From: Thalassia testudinum
Taxonomy: Eukaryota; Streptophyta; Magnoliopsida; Alismatales; Hydrocharitaceae
NCBI GenBank assembly: GCA_037157565.1
Contig: JAZHRO010000002.1
Location: 37,158,501 to 37,222,500, forward strand
Length of the DNA: 64,000 nucleotides
Reading direction: 5' to 3'
Shown: positions 33,531 through 46,220 of the stretch, in pieces
Numbering within the stretch: the stretch's first letter is position 1
How the letters are laid out: each line of letters starts with the position of its first letter
Program-made: the position numbers and the translations under genes
Notes under the pieces: generated by a model
The model's input: only the letters and a program-made list of their open reading frames with translations
What the model was told of the DNA's origin: nothing
Database searches by the model: none

Positions 33531-34861
33531 TAAGTCCACTTTAGTGAATCATTATTTGGTCTAAGTACTCTTTTATTAGTTATTCTTAGTTGTTAATTAA
33601 TTAAGAGTTATATGGCAATTCACCTTAGTCTGCATGTAATTTTATGCATCAATTTTACATTTAATAACATATGATATGGTAACATAATTGATTTGATGGA
33701 TGCAGGCTAAGTGCAAGAGTTTAGACGTCTGTTTCTACATCTATAAGACGTTTGGAGATAAGGTCGGACATCTGGGAATTGCCATCATGAACTTGCTAAT
33801 TCCACACTTTTTAAGACGTCTGGAGTATTGCTTAGGCGTCTAATGAATATTGCTAGGTGAATCTTACCGTTCCAACCACTCGCGATCTTCACGAGTGGTT
33901 GAAGAACTTTTCGACCGAAGAAAATGAACAGAAGAGTTGTTTTTAAGAAGAGGGCCGGCCATCACCATCTCCATCCCTTCCCCCTTTGGGGACCTCTTCC
34001 ATCGCTACCACTAACACCGTGGCTGGAGCGAACACCGTAGTCGGAGCGTGCACCGTGACTTGAAGCATGCTTCATCCTCGCCAACCCATCGCACTACATA
34101 CTCGTGGTGACAACACGAGCGCCACCGCCCTCTCAACATCTTCCCATCATCGACCACCTCCAGCATCACCTTCATCACCTTCTCCACTGCCAACCCCCTT
34201 ACCGCAGACCATTAACAACACCACGGCCACCAACTCCACAACCCACCACCATCAGCCACTCATCTTAATCTTCCTCTTCTTTTCGTTCCTCTACAAGACC
34301 ACACAACCCAGGCACAGCCACCACCTGCTCTTCCTCTCCAGGACCACCATCACCCGTTCCCACAACCCGTCGCCCTCTTCTCCTAAACACCAGCCGCACC
34401 CACACCAATACCATCACTCTCCCTCTCTGCCTTCCTTAAAGCACCCAACACCGCACCCCCTTCCCTTTCTACTTCCTCTTCAACCTCCTCCTACTACAGG
34501 TTAAACGAACCCATAACCCACCACCACCACTCCACCCTCTTCGACCATCAATCTCTTCGCCAACGCTACCAATAGACTCACTGGGAGCTCACCATTGTCG
34601 CCCTGCTAGCCACGCCACAAGCCAATCGATCCACCATCCTCCTAGCCACCCATCAACATCCGCCTACCGTTGGCCTCTCCCCCTCCAACCGACGACCTCC
34701 AGCTGCCGATGCACCACCACCTTTACAACGCTCGACCTCAGGCGCACCACCACCGGTGTTCACACCATCAGCCATTCCCTCCTCCTCGCATGCAAGCTCT
34801 TCCACCAAATCCTTCGTTTCTCAACAATAACGACCCTATTAATATTTACGAATTTTGCTGA
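33531..34861 (+). repeat. LTR-like remnant with CAGACGTCTG words
   Basis: Starts TGATAAGTCCAC, like other TGATAA-type gypsy LTRs in the window. GACGTCTG words follow at about 33722 and 33814, with variants at about 33748, 33767 and 33835. Further on is a C/A-rich stretch (33950-34850) whose Pro/His/Ser frames (34067-34504, 34670-34861) are a composition effect. I could not find the right end or a duplication; the right edge given is where the C/A-rich part stops. Confidence 0.35.
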
Positions 34862-37425
34862 GAAATAATATTCTTTTATTTAACATCTTAATTTATTGAG
34901 GTACATTTGCATAAATATCCCTCTATTCTAGGTGAATTACTTATAACCGAATTCTTCTCATGAATGATATTAAATATGGGATATTAGTTATAGTAAACGA
35001 GCTCTATCTTGTAGGAGATTAACATTGACGGTGTTTACGAGTAACAAGATCGCAATTTACATATTTCCATCGTGGTGATTTTGCATGTGAACACCTATAT
35101 TCTTAATTAATTACATAAAATGATAACTTATGTTGAAAATGAATTGCTCGAATTAGTATGCGCACCCATTGAATTTCCGAATAAACGAGGCACATTCACT
35201 AGTTTAATAGGCTTAATCCTCACTATGGAAATGACCTAACTATATTCGTGGTTAGATTTTAAGAATTAAATGTTTTGAAAAGTAATTTTCTACCATGTGA
35301 TTAAATACAACATGTCATTTTATGTTTAAAAATTCAATGAAAATGAAGATCACTCTTTCACCAGGGCATGGGCATGGGCGACTTTGGCAGTGAGGATGCT
35401 TGTTCAAATCCTACCATCCACTTACTTAGAGGTCCTGTGTTAAGGGATATCACAAGGTTTCACTGTTACTCTATTACTTGCAGTTGCCCACCATTGGCAA
35501 TGATGATAATTGGACTATTTTCCTATATTAGGAAAAGTTGACAACGTAAGTCCTGTGATAAGCAAGCGTTATATAAATGCCGTACTATTTCCCCATCTAG
35601 GACAGATTTCATAACTAAATAATATACAATAGAATGATTTCACAAGGAAGGTCATGTATTGGCAACCCCATCCCTTCATTTCCTCTTCAATGGGATTGGT
35701 TTGGATGGTCGTTCATGTCAACCTGAAATCGTTCTTTAATGTGTAAATTTAGAAGTTATTCCCTTACTGAATTTCTTAAAAGTGTTTCTTTGTCTTTTCG
35801 CTCCATTCCATTTTAACTGATGTTTAATGCTTGTATTTCCCACCTTATATTGCTTTTTGTCTTTTAATTTCATCCTCTTCAAGATATGAACAACCATAGT
35901 ATTGGCCTTCACTATGGTTGTTCTACCTTGCCCTTCACTTAAATGCTATGGCTTACTTTAGAAGTGTGATCCTTTTGCTCTTTCCGTGTATATATCATAG
36001 TATTGAACTGAGTTGAGACATATTATTGCATGTATTGGCAACGCTTATTGACATGTTCTTTCACTTGATAATTTTCCTACATAAGCTTCCCTTCAATACC
36101 ATTGTTTCTGAAATGCAATCCCATTGCATGTAATTTTATCAGATTTCCACCTTTCTAGATTTCACGAAAGATATTTATATAGTGCATAAACGCTAATGGA
36201 TTCTTCTACTCCCATAAGTTCTGTCTTCAGAGTCATGAAAGTAATTTCACGTGCACAGACATTGCAGTCCATTCCTTCGATTCTTCTATAACTACAAATT
36301 ATACTATGTCCTATTATACTATGTATTATACATTTCTAATTATACTATGTCCCATTATAACTTGTGGTGGGCATGTATACAGAAGGCTCATCCTTGACTC
36401 TACATTTATGAGGATTTCTTTAGTCCATCACTTGAGCCAACCAGCTTCTCCATTACAATTCCATGGATTTGGGTCTCTCACAATCCTCATCTCAGTGTAG
36501 GGAAGCCATCTACCCAGAGCTCGTTAGAGCCAACTAACCCAACAGGTGAAAAGATCGGAGATCCATTCACTCAACTCATCTTTTATCAGCTAATTAGTTG
36601 TCTGCTCAACATTATCTTTCAACTTTTCTAAGTTCATGACCCAAATTCTATTTCATATGATGTAGATTGAATGTACATTAAACTAATATGATTATCTTCA
36701 ATTTAATCTTCAATGAGATATGACACTCACGTAGATTGACAGTTGACCTCAATTCGGATGAGCAACATATTCTTCTACATATTAATATTTCTCTACAGAT
36801 TTCAACATAAAATGAGGATTACAATTTCTTGCAGATTGATATTTCAAATCTCAAGATGACCAAGAGTGGGAATTTGACTCAAGCAAAGAAGTTGGTTTCT
36901 TTTGTGCCTTGACCCTAGTTCAATCCATTTAGTTCTCTATTGCAATGTGGCTTTTGACGAGCTAACCTCACTAAAGCTTTGGCCTGGTGGAGGCTCTTTC
37001 ATTGCTCATGAACAAGTCCTTGCTACAAAGTTATTTGTCCAACATATTATTAAATCCCTTCTATGAAATTGGGAGAAGGGATGCTTGGATAACCTTTGGA
37101 AACAATGAGCATGTCAATAATGCCATCATCATTCTTCATGAAAGGTTACCTATCATGTACCATTTATAGGTGTTTAATATATAAGTACAATATGAGTGAG
37201 AACTAATTTATGTAACATTCATGTCAACTACATTGTAATATCATGTACCATTTCAAATATATAAGATTGTTTGACATTTGATTCATTTTGTGTTTATAAG
37301 TATATTTACTCATCCTAAATTCTTCGATGAATGGGATTTGATGCATGATGTAACATGAAATACAAAAATTTTTGCATGGATGCAATTATCTCGATTTGAA
37401 AGTTTATTTTTCAAGAAGTAAAGTT

Positions 37426-37475
<50 letters not shown>

Positions 37476-40400
37476 CACAAAATGAGAGATCATAAAATTA
37501 CAGGAATATCTAATGAAAATAATCTTTCATTAAAATAACATACTTTTATTCATTACTTTTCCGAGTCCAATTGTTTCTTGAAACTAACTAATCTCTTAAT
37601 TACGTCATTGAAAGTTACGTACCTACCTATGACTCTTTAATTCTTCTACACAAAAAAGAGTCCAATTATAGTTCCTTCACGCCATTTCATCATAAGTTAA
37701 ACCAAATTCTTTAACCAATAATATTTTACTATCATTAATCTACCTATTTAATTTATCCCACCATCAACACTACAACTAAAGTTAACAATATTGCATTTAA
37801 TGGTTGTCACCAACGATGAAACTCAATTTAATCAACTTCAAAGTCATAAAAGTCCAACTCTGCAAAACTTAATCAATTGATCCATAAAAAAAGACATAAC
37901 ATATTCATACATCTTATATTCATGGACTTCTATCATTTACCTATTGAGGAAAAAATTATTATCTTCCATACATCTTAAATATTTAAAGATAAACATTAAG
38001 GTAATACGATCCATTTTCATCATTTCAACAAACTGTCCCTCTAAGTCAAATGCATAACTTCTAACTTATTCCCCAACTCCATCCCCATTACCAAACACCC
38101 ATATCCACCCAAATGCAGTATAACCCAAATTTATCCCATCACAGCACCCATGTGTCTCCCAAAGAACTTTTCAATTTGTCCTAGGATAAATGACATATCC
38201 CTTTCACCTCTAAATTTACCCCTCAAAATTTATCCCGCCATCCATAGGGGCCCTAAGGGAGCACATAGCATGACCGGAACTTGATTAATAACTCAAGAAT
38301 TCACAAAATGGAATGAGAAAATGCAAGGCCATACCTAAATGTGCTCCAAAAGCTTATCTAATCCAAGCATTCTCGTTGGATCACAGGGAGAAATGATTTG
38401 AAAGACCATATTTCTATTTTAACACTTGAAAGTGAGAATCGATTTCAATCCAATTGACTCCAACTAGCTTTCTCCAGATGCCCAAGGATTATCTGCTTTT
38501 TTATTTTTTAAGTTCCCCTTAATATGGCAATACTGGTTACTTCTTACTACTGGATAGCTTCCTTGAAAGTTGAAAAGATAACAGATGAAATACCTAGTTA
38601 AAAAATATCTGTACTTTCTGATTTCTACTATTAACATTTAATCAGATGCGATATTCTTCAATCAAAACGAAATGGCATAAACCAAAAAACTTCTCGAGAA
38701 TATGATTTGACAATTTCAGCAGAGAAACGACTTGTGATCCAAACATTGGTTTGTGCTAGCGACGGAAATGTCCTAACTCACCCCACGTGATGCACATCAC
38801 CAGTTGAACCACCCCCACTTTTCCACAACCTCATCAAATTAGCACCATGCAAGCTCAAGTTTAATGAATACCTGGTACGTACCTTAACTAACAAAGGCAA
38901 CGGGTAGGCTCAATCATTTTAAGGTTGAGGACTCAGGTGTAGCTTTGTCTAAATTGGCCGAGCTTCACCAGGCCAGGCTTGACTTCCTCCACAGAATCTA
39001 CAGGCCCACGTATACGTCAGCTCACTCTGATAATCGATAACCCAACTCCCATCCTTGACCAAATAAACTACTGAAAATGTCATAAAGAATTTATAAATTC
39101 AAAATCAAATGAACTTTGTTCAAGCTACTTGTCGGCATATATGACAAGAACGCCAAAACCTCCCATGGAGGAACCACATCACAATTGCATTTCCAGGTGT
39201 CAAAGCATGGGAGTCAAAAATTTGGGAGACTGAACCTTTTTCGGCATGTTATACTCTTCCGATCAACTGCGTGGAATTTTTAGCTCCAGTTGTGACCACC
39301 TTCCAATAGTGTGAGAACTTGTATGTGATTGAGTGGTTAAAGTTCATCATGAGAGAGAGGTTGGCCAGAATTTAATAGTTCCAGTTTCTCCTTTAACTCC
39401 TGTAGAAGTGACCATCTTATACTTTAAGTTACATAAAAGACAGCAAGACTTGTTTTCTGTGGTGTACACAAGAAACATAGTACCTTCAACTTTGTGTCTA
39501 GGCATAGAAGAGGAGTTGAAAGCACTGCTACATACCTGTCAAATGCTAACATTAGATTCCAAAACAGACTACTACATCAATCATATGTCTTTCTTACTCG
39601 CATCGGCTTGGTTCATCAACTTCAGTGAGCTCATTTTTTAATCCACACTTAAGCCTGACCTGCAATGTTAGTTGTCTATAAGGACAACGATCTACAGATT
39701 AGTTGCTGAAAGAAACAAATATGTTTATACCATTAAGCTTCTATCAGGACCATTCCAACACCTGTCACCACGTGAAAATTGCATGACCCTGTATGATTCC
39801 TCAAACTTATACCAGCTCCTGACAATAGATAGCTTTGTTAGCTGTTTTGAACAACAGAAACCAACCACTCAAAGAATATCGAATGTGAGCAGCATGAATT
39901 TTTAATTTTGAGCATTTCATCCTGGTCATTCCCAGGATATAGCAAGGGGAATTCCTCAACAGGAAAAGAATATATGCAGATACATGCCAAGCATATCTGA
40001 TCCTACTATTTCACAACCTCGATAAAGCATGATCAACCAGTGTCAGTTCAGGGTATGGTAGTCTCCTTCATAGGAGGTGATCTGCTACTTGACAATTCTG
40101 AAATCACGAGGATAAGGATTTTTATATGGAGGCCCCTGGAATCGTTACAATAACAAACCCCTGATTTGTTACTATTTATACAGATGTGCCCCCACTACCA
40201 GTTGAAGTGCCATGAGTTCTATGGCCCTTTCCATCATTCCACTTATAACTCTCCGAAACAAAGCGTTATTCTCAAGTATGACAAATATTTTCCGTGTATA
40301 CTTTTTGCCCCACTAATGCCTCTAACTCTCCCAAAAAGCCATGACATTCCATGCGCCGAATATTTTCCATATCATTCTTTTGTTCTTCACATATTCTGAC

Positions 40401-42639
40401 TGCTTTTTTTTTTTTTTTGCAAGAGCCACATATTCTGATTGTTGATCTTTACATTCTTGGATTAGCTTCCAACAACAAAGATCGATAAATACTATTTGCT
40501 GGTTCTTATACCAATGATCCTTGAGATGGTGCCACAATGGCACTGATCTCATTCACCCTTCTAAACACCATCATGATTCATCACTCTATTAATTCTCAAT
40601 GAACCATTTCTGGCATCTTTTTGCAAATTGGCAGAGATTCAAGGCACTCTCTCTTTCTTGCATAATCAATCAAAGAATGGATCATTAAGATGGTGGAAAT
40701 ATAAAGTTTTTTCTTGAATTGCTTATCTATTATTCAATTAAAAATCAAATAAGGATCATTTTATTCCTAAACAATCTCAGTTGTTTACATCAAATCTTTC
40801 ATGAATTTTTGATTTGCAACTTCCATACCCATTTATATTATTATTGTGTTTCAACCATACAGTGAAATGACAAGTAGATGGATTTCATCGACTTTCATAT
40901 AATCAAGATGGTTTAAGATGAATGATATGGAGAAAGACGGATCTAAACCATTAAAAAGTTCGCAAATAAGAACGAAAATATTGGTGCATAGCAGTAGAAT
41001 GGAGGGTTCATTATGCTCAAAAGGAGAATGTTACTTCAATTAATATATGATATCATATGGGTATTTTTGTAAATAATGGATGTTTTTAGTTAATGAACTT
41101 ATATATACTTTTCTTCCTTTACTAAATGTTTATTTTTTTTGTAGGTATACAAAATCAATCTTTTTTTTTTTTTTGAGAGGGCAAAATGAATCTATTTTAC
41201 TTTTGTATGATAACTAGGATTCTGCGAATTATTATTTTTATAGCATGCAGTAAAAATTGCACCCCACCTTAGCTACTTTCCTAGCTTTGCCTGTGCCTAT
41301 AAAAGTTGTTCATGTTTACATCATTATCCCTCTATTTTCAAATTTTTAAAAATTGGAATTAAAGGTAAAGGATTTTTTTATCCAAGTTCCTGTGGCTTCG
41401 GCTTCCACATGCTGATGACTGCTAAATGGCTATGTTCAACCTATAAGGTGCGAGACTCACTTAGAGATGCCATTGCTCTAATAAAGAAAAAAGAGGTTGA
41501 TAGCCTAGAGGAAGATAAAGTGAAGATAAAGAGAATGTGGGAGGAAATAGATTCATTAGACCTTAAATGCAAAATAATAATAATAATAATATACTTTTGC
41601 ATTCAATTCCATCAACTTCGACAATAGAAGGGTAATGATGTCAAGACAAGTTTTCTTAAATAGCAAAAAACTTGGTGGTTTGTGTGTCATTCAAGAATGA
41701 TTTCATGGGCACTCCTGTAAAAATCCGAAAAGGATATGCCATGGACACCTTCTGAGGTTGTGTGTGGTTTTTTTTCTCTCTCTTCTTTTATTTTGGGTTG
41801 GGGTTGGGGAGAAACACTTAGGATTTTGTACTGTGCATGCTGTATTTCCATAGCATGCACTGATGACCCTACAAATATTACAACGCTACAAAAAAGAAAG
41901 AAATTGCATCTGATAATGGATTTTGAATAGAAAAGATTAAGAGAAAAGAACATACCCCAACCGTGTAGTACTGTGTCCTTCAATCTGAGAAGCTTGTTTG
42001 AATGGGCACACCTTGTATGTGTACCTAGTGGAAAGAACTCCTAAGTTGAGAATATGTATACAAAACATTCCAGTAAGATAAGTAGTATCTACGTACTTGT
42101 TTTGTTTGCTCTCAAGGCACTGATCGTAGAATGAGTAGAATTCCCTTTCATTTCCTGGTGTGACAAAAGAAAGTTAAAAGTCAAAAGGGAAATCCCTGTT
42201 AAGTTCTCACCAATCCTGGATAGAAAATAGAAGTACATCTATTTCTGAATCTTCAAGGAAAGGAGTTATGGATGTTTATCCATAGTCAAGCACTCACATA
42301 ATTCTGCACGTTCATCATGATGTTACAAGTAGTATTTCCATGAGAAGGAAAAGCATATCATCAGCATATCAAAGAAAAGCACCGAGTTTACCCTTCCAGA
42401 GTGATAAAAAATTACTAAGCTACCTCTCTCTAGTCTGTACAAAGTTGACATATACAGCTACACAAGGCATCAACTGCTAAGGAAAAGGCAATGTTTCAAG
42501 AGAACCTCCCATCCTGCCCATGAAGAGGTTGGATCCGCCTTCTGCTAAATTTAAAGATAGAAGCCATGGCAATTCATCTCTTCTTCCCAGCTATAACAAA
42601 TCAAGGAAATCCCTTTGATGGAGAGAAGTACAAAAAGGA
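34862..42639. other. Long stretch without a recognisable gene
   Basis: About 7.8 kb of AT-rich sequence. Features seen are an AT microsatellite (37430-37474), T runs near 40403 and 41160, and an (ATA)n patch near 41575-41590. Short frames at 36987-37169, 39333-39641 and 41409-41627 show no domain; the last is lysine/glutamate rich (SLEEDKVKIKRMWEEIDSL) and could be a scrap of a coiled-coil protein. No splice pattern or repeat edges that I can support. Confidence 0.5.
37430..37474 (+). repeat. AT microsatellite
   Basis: About 22 uninterrupted AT/TA units. Confidence 0.95.
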
Positions 42640-42843
42640 CTAGTCTACCGAGTCATAAGCTTTGGCAAAGTCCACATTCCATGTAACACTTTCAAGAAGT
42701 GACAACTTAGGATGCCATAACAAATCTGTCCAACAAAGAATCAGCAAAACCCTCTCCAACCGATTCACAGAAACATTTTTCCACTGAGTGAAATGGCATG
42801 GGATATGCAATTGGCCTAACATCATCAACCATTCTGTCCTCAA
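42640..42843 (-). pseudogene. Possible LINE reverse transcriptase scrap
   Basis: The minus-strand frame ends NVDFAKAYDSVD near 42642-42678, close to the conserved DFEKAYDxV(D/N)W motif of plant L1-type reverse transcriptase. The preceding residues are not a good match and another frame (DVRPIAYPMPFHSVEKCF, to 43120) may hold more. The plus strand near 43780-43870 ends in a TTTTAATAAA and A-rich pattern, but its orientation is opposite. Weak but specific motif; no full domain. Confidence 0.4.
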
Positions 42844-43047
42844 CTACTAAAGTAGAAGAAAAAAAAAATTTTGTTAGATGTATTGAATCCTTTCTCTCAA
42901 CGATAAAAATAACAGACTTGCCACTGTCAAGGCCAACCACATTCCTGAAACGAAAACAAGGAACCCGTCTAGAAACACAGGATCCTACCAGATGATAATT
43001 GGAAATTGCACCTCGCCATCTGTGAAGCCAAAACAATGCAATCCCCA

Positions 43048-43110
43048 TAAGTTCTTGATAAGTAACCAAAGTATAACCCCTGTAAGTTCTTGATAAGTAA
43101 CCAAAGTAAT
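43048..43110 (+). repeat. 35-base direct repeat
   Basis: TAAGTTCTTGATAAGTAACC starts at 43048 and again at 43083. The units are identical over about 26 bases. Confidence 0.9.
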
Positions 43111-44129
43111 CACTAATCAATTAGGAACTAATTGTATCGCCTGTGCTATGGGTTGTTCAACTTCAAAAGTCAAGCTTAAGGTCTAGAACTTATGGAGTTT
43201 ATACAAACTTGGTTTTTGTTCCCAGTATTTTGCACTTGTTTTTTGTTCCCATTATTTTGCATTTCTCACCAACTCTAGTTTGATTATTTTGGTAAGAGTT
43301 GAAAAAGGCATATCGGCTCACAGTGTTAAAAGATCAGCACCTTAACAGTCCAAAAACTTCTACTTAAAAGACCCTATGTTCCTCTTGTTGTAATTAACAG
43401 ATCTATGTATAATCAGACAGTCGATGGTCTCAGCACAAAAAAGGCAAAATCACGCCCCAACAATGTAAATTCTGCTTGCTCTGCCATTCTCCTTTTGTGG
43501 CTGTGGGAAGCAAGTTTTGGGCTGAGGCAAATATTCCATTGATCAACAGTTCACCTTCAGATGCTTTTAGGAGATCCCTTCTGTAAGGCCATACTCCATA
43601 GGTCCCTGCAAAGTTTTGCTCCAAGGAGACAGCTGCCTCTTTAGCTTTTCTCTGGTCCATTAGGAAGGAGAGGGATGATGCTACTTTTAGGAATTCAATA
43701 GCTAATTCAGAGAATGTCCTCAATAGGACCAAGTTGATTTTTTAAGCTGGGAGGAGCATTTTGGCTTGCTACTTTGTAATTGTGTCTTGCTTGTTTTTCT
43801 ATTTTAATAAATTTGGACGACTGCAGCTATAGGTAGTCATCCTTTTACCACTCAAAAGAACAAAAAGAAGGGAAAAAAAAACTTGGGAGCTATCCCTCCT
43901 AAGTATTACGGTCATTAGGTCTTCTTACTCGGTATAAATGATGCAAAGGTATTGAAACCTATTTCCTATCCCCGCTGACTACACTCATGAGACTTATCCC
44001 CTCTCTCTTAACTTAATCAACTATCAGGGGCTGACTACAGCTCAAGCTCATCAACTGATTGCTTGAAAAGAAATCCAAAAGAAAAAACTTAAGGGAAACT
44101 TGCACATTTAATCTTTAACCAACCATGAA

Positions 44130-44272
44130 ATTAGTTGAAATGACTTAACCTTTGTTGAAATCCTAGATTTCTCTTATATAGAGAGAGACAAAAGAGTAAA
44201 AGCACATCCTTACTCCCGAGAAGCACACAAGGAAAAAATTAAAAAGGAAATAACACATATGGTAGGCTAACA
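44130..44272 (-). repeat. 3' LTR of the copia element
   Basis: 143 bases; on the minus strand TGTTAGCCTACC ... CATTTCAACTAAT. It contains CTCTTATATAGAGAGAGAC, a possible TATA region. It is followed on the plus-strand side by CTCCCCCTCAAG, the reverse of the polypurine tract. Confidence 0.9.
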
Positions 44273-44284
44273 CTCCCCCTCAAG
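44273..44284 (-). other. Polypurine tract (copia)
   Basis: Minus strand CTTGAGGGGGAG directly before TGTTAGCC of the 3' LTR. Confidence 0.8.
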
Positions 44285-44372
44285 TTGGAGCATATATATC
44301 TATCATGCTCAACTTGTATATACATAAATCAAATAGAGATCTTGTTAGGGACTTGGTGAAAATGTCGGTAAT

Positions 44373-44778
44373 CTACTCCTCAGATGTGACAGGTGTGGTA
44401 TATAGCAACCTCTTTTGAATAATGTCCCTAGTATAGTGACAATCAACCTCGACATGCTTTGTCCTCTTATGGAATGCTGAATTGTTGGCAAGGAAGGTAG
44501 CAGCTCTATTGTCACATCTCATCTCTATTGAGCTAGAAAACTGTATCTGCAAATCAGTTAGCAGAGACCTAATCCACATCATTTCTGTAATTGTCTGAGC
44601 CATGGCACTGTACTCAGACTCGGCACTGGATCTAACAACAATACCCTGCTTCTTGCTCCTCCAAGTGATCAGGCTTCCAGCCAAAAAGGTACAGAACCCA
44701 GCAGTAGATTTGCGATTCACATGACAACCGGCATAGTCCACATCCGAGTAGCCAACCAAGGTTATAGAAGACCCCTTA
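44373..44778 (-). pseudogene. Copia RNase H
   Basis: C-terminal ribonuclease H domain of the copia polyprotein, which removes the RNA strand during reverse transcription. It reads LVGYSDVDYAGCHVNRKS, TGFCTFLAGSLITWRSKKQ, VRSSAESEYSAMAQ, MRCDNRAATFLANN and KHVEVDCHYTRD. The active-site acids (Asp in DYAG, Glu in ESEY, Asp in CDN, Asp in EVDCHY) are all present. The frame is open for 128 codons and closes at 44373 (TAG), earlier than the expected end. Upstream it is cut off from reverse transcriptase by the MITE at 44779-45140. Confidence 0.9.
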
Positions 44779-45140
44779 GGGCCTGTTTGGTTGGAGGAAT
44801 AATTAGGAGGGATAAAAAAAAGATGTCAAAGAGTATGAGGAATTAGGAGTTTTTATTCCAGCTAAGTGTTTAGTTGTGTTTGTTGTCAAATCAAAGAATT
44901 AGAAATATTTATTCCACCTGAGGTGTTTGGTAGGAAGAATAAACGAATTTTATGTTGTAAAGTTGAGAGGGAGATGAGAGAGGCGGAATAAACCAACAAA
45001 ATAAACGAATTCCACCTCTTCGGCGGAATTTGTTTATTCTGGAATCCCTTAATTTCGGAATCTGCCAACGCCAGAATAAAAACTGCCAAGCACGGAATTC
45101 AACCCTAATTCCCCTTCTATTCCGCCAACCAAACAAGACC
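44779..45140. mobile_element. Tourist-type (Harbinger) MITE in the copia pol gene
   Basis: 362 bases bounded by a perfect 3-base duplication TTA (44776-44778 and 45141-45143). The terminal inverted repeats of about 23 bases begin GGGCCTGTTTGGTTGG on the left and GGTCTTGTTTGGTTGG on the complementary right, with three mismatches. TTA targets and GGNCTTGTTTGG ends are the hallmark of Tourist MITEs mobilised by PIF/Harbinger transposase. It interrupts the polyprotein between reverse transcriptase (PGKGLLFSK) and RNase H, so it inserted after the retrotransposon. It carries no gene. Confidence 0.93.
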
Positions 45141-45143
45141 TTA

Positions 45144-46220
45144 GAGAATAGGAGACCCTTCCCAGGAGCCTTCTTGATGTATCTGAGTACCATCAATGCT
45201 ATGCCCCAGTGCTAACGTGTTGACTTGGCCATGAACTAGCTCAATCTCCCCACCTCAAAGGAGATATCCATCCTAGTGATGGTAAGATATAGTAGCTTAC
45301 CCACAAGTTGCCTGTACTGCTTGCTATCTACTAACTGTGCATCCTTATCGTAGAGTGACATCTTAGGATCCATAGGAATATTAGCCTACTTGGCCCCAAG
45401 CATACCAACCTCTTGCAAGATATCCAATGCATACTTTCTCTGGGACAGGACTACACCTCTGGTACTACAAGCTACCTCAATAGCAAGAAAGTACTAGAGC
45501 TCCCAAGTCCTTCATGACAAACTGCTCTACTAGAATATGCTTGATCTCAGCAACACATTGCTCATCATCACCTGTGACAATTAAGTCATCAACATAGACA
45601 AGAACCACAGTACCTCGTCCTGTCTTCCTGACAAAAAGAGAAATCTGTTGTCGATCTCCTGAATCCAGCTGCCTCAACAACCTGTGAATCTGTGATAGCC
45701 TTTGAAACCAGGCTCTAGGGCTCTGCTTCAGGCCGTAGATGGCCTTCTGTAATCTGCATATACACTCCTAAATCTCAAATCCAGGTAGCTGCTGCATGTA
45801 TACCTCTGCCTAGAGATCACCATAAAGAAAGCCATTCTTTACATCCAATTGATGTAAAGGCCAATCTAACTACTGCCACAAGCACCCATATAGTAGGAAG
45901 TCTGGCAACAGGTGAGAAGGTGTCAAAAAAATCCAACCTATAGGTTTGGGTGAACCCTTTTGCCACTAGACGTGCTTTGTATCTGACAATTCCTCCATCA
46001 GGGTTGAATTTGACACTGAACACCCATCGACAGCTAACAAGTGTAGCACCCTCCAGAAGTGGAGTTCCCAGGTCCCACAGCCTTTAAGAGTTGCCATCTC
46101 ATCTTCCATGAATGCCCACCACTTTGGATCAAGCTTGGCCTCACCATACGTCGTTGGGATCTGAGTAGCAGCCAACGCCTACGTAAATCTTGCAAACCCA
46201 GGTGCAAGGCTATCAGTAGC
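45144..46220 (-). pseudogene. Copia reverse transcriptase
   Basis: RNA-dependent DNA polymerase domain of the same element. Near the start it has AKLDPKWWAFMEDEMATLK, then VFSVKFNPDGGIVRYKARLV and AKGFTQTYRLDFFDTFSPVA. The catalytic YVDD box follows as VLVYVDDLIVTGDD at about 45570-45597, and ALMVLRYIKKAPGKGLLFSK comes just before the MITE. Several frameshifts and stops break it, for instance between 45817 and 45680. The catalytic Asp pair is intact in the DNA. Confidence 0.9.

Noticed and set aside
34067..34504. 145-codon Pro/His/Ser frame
   Set aside because: C/A-rich low-complexity sequence within an LTR-like block; no motif and no codon pattern.
35360..35410. tRNA-like box B (TGTTCAAATCC) after a box A-like GGCAGTGAGGATG, possible SINE head
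   Set aside because: Box A is poor, no poly(A) or T-rich tail or flanking duplication is seen, and a partly similar stretch at 33505-33530 lacks box B.
38200..38260. GGGGCCCTAAGGG at 38248 as a MITE end with TAA flank
   Set aside because: No matching inverted end was found upstream.
44130..44272. A TG...CA edge at 44136/49567 for the copia LTRs
   Set aside because: The primer-binding site and the CATGA duplication place the edge 6-7 bases further left, so the longer LTR was used.
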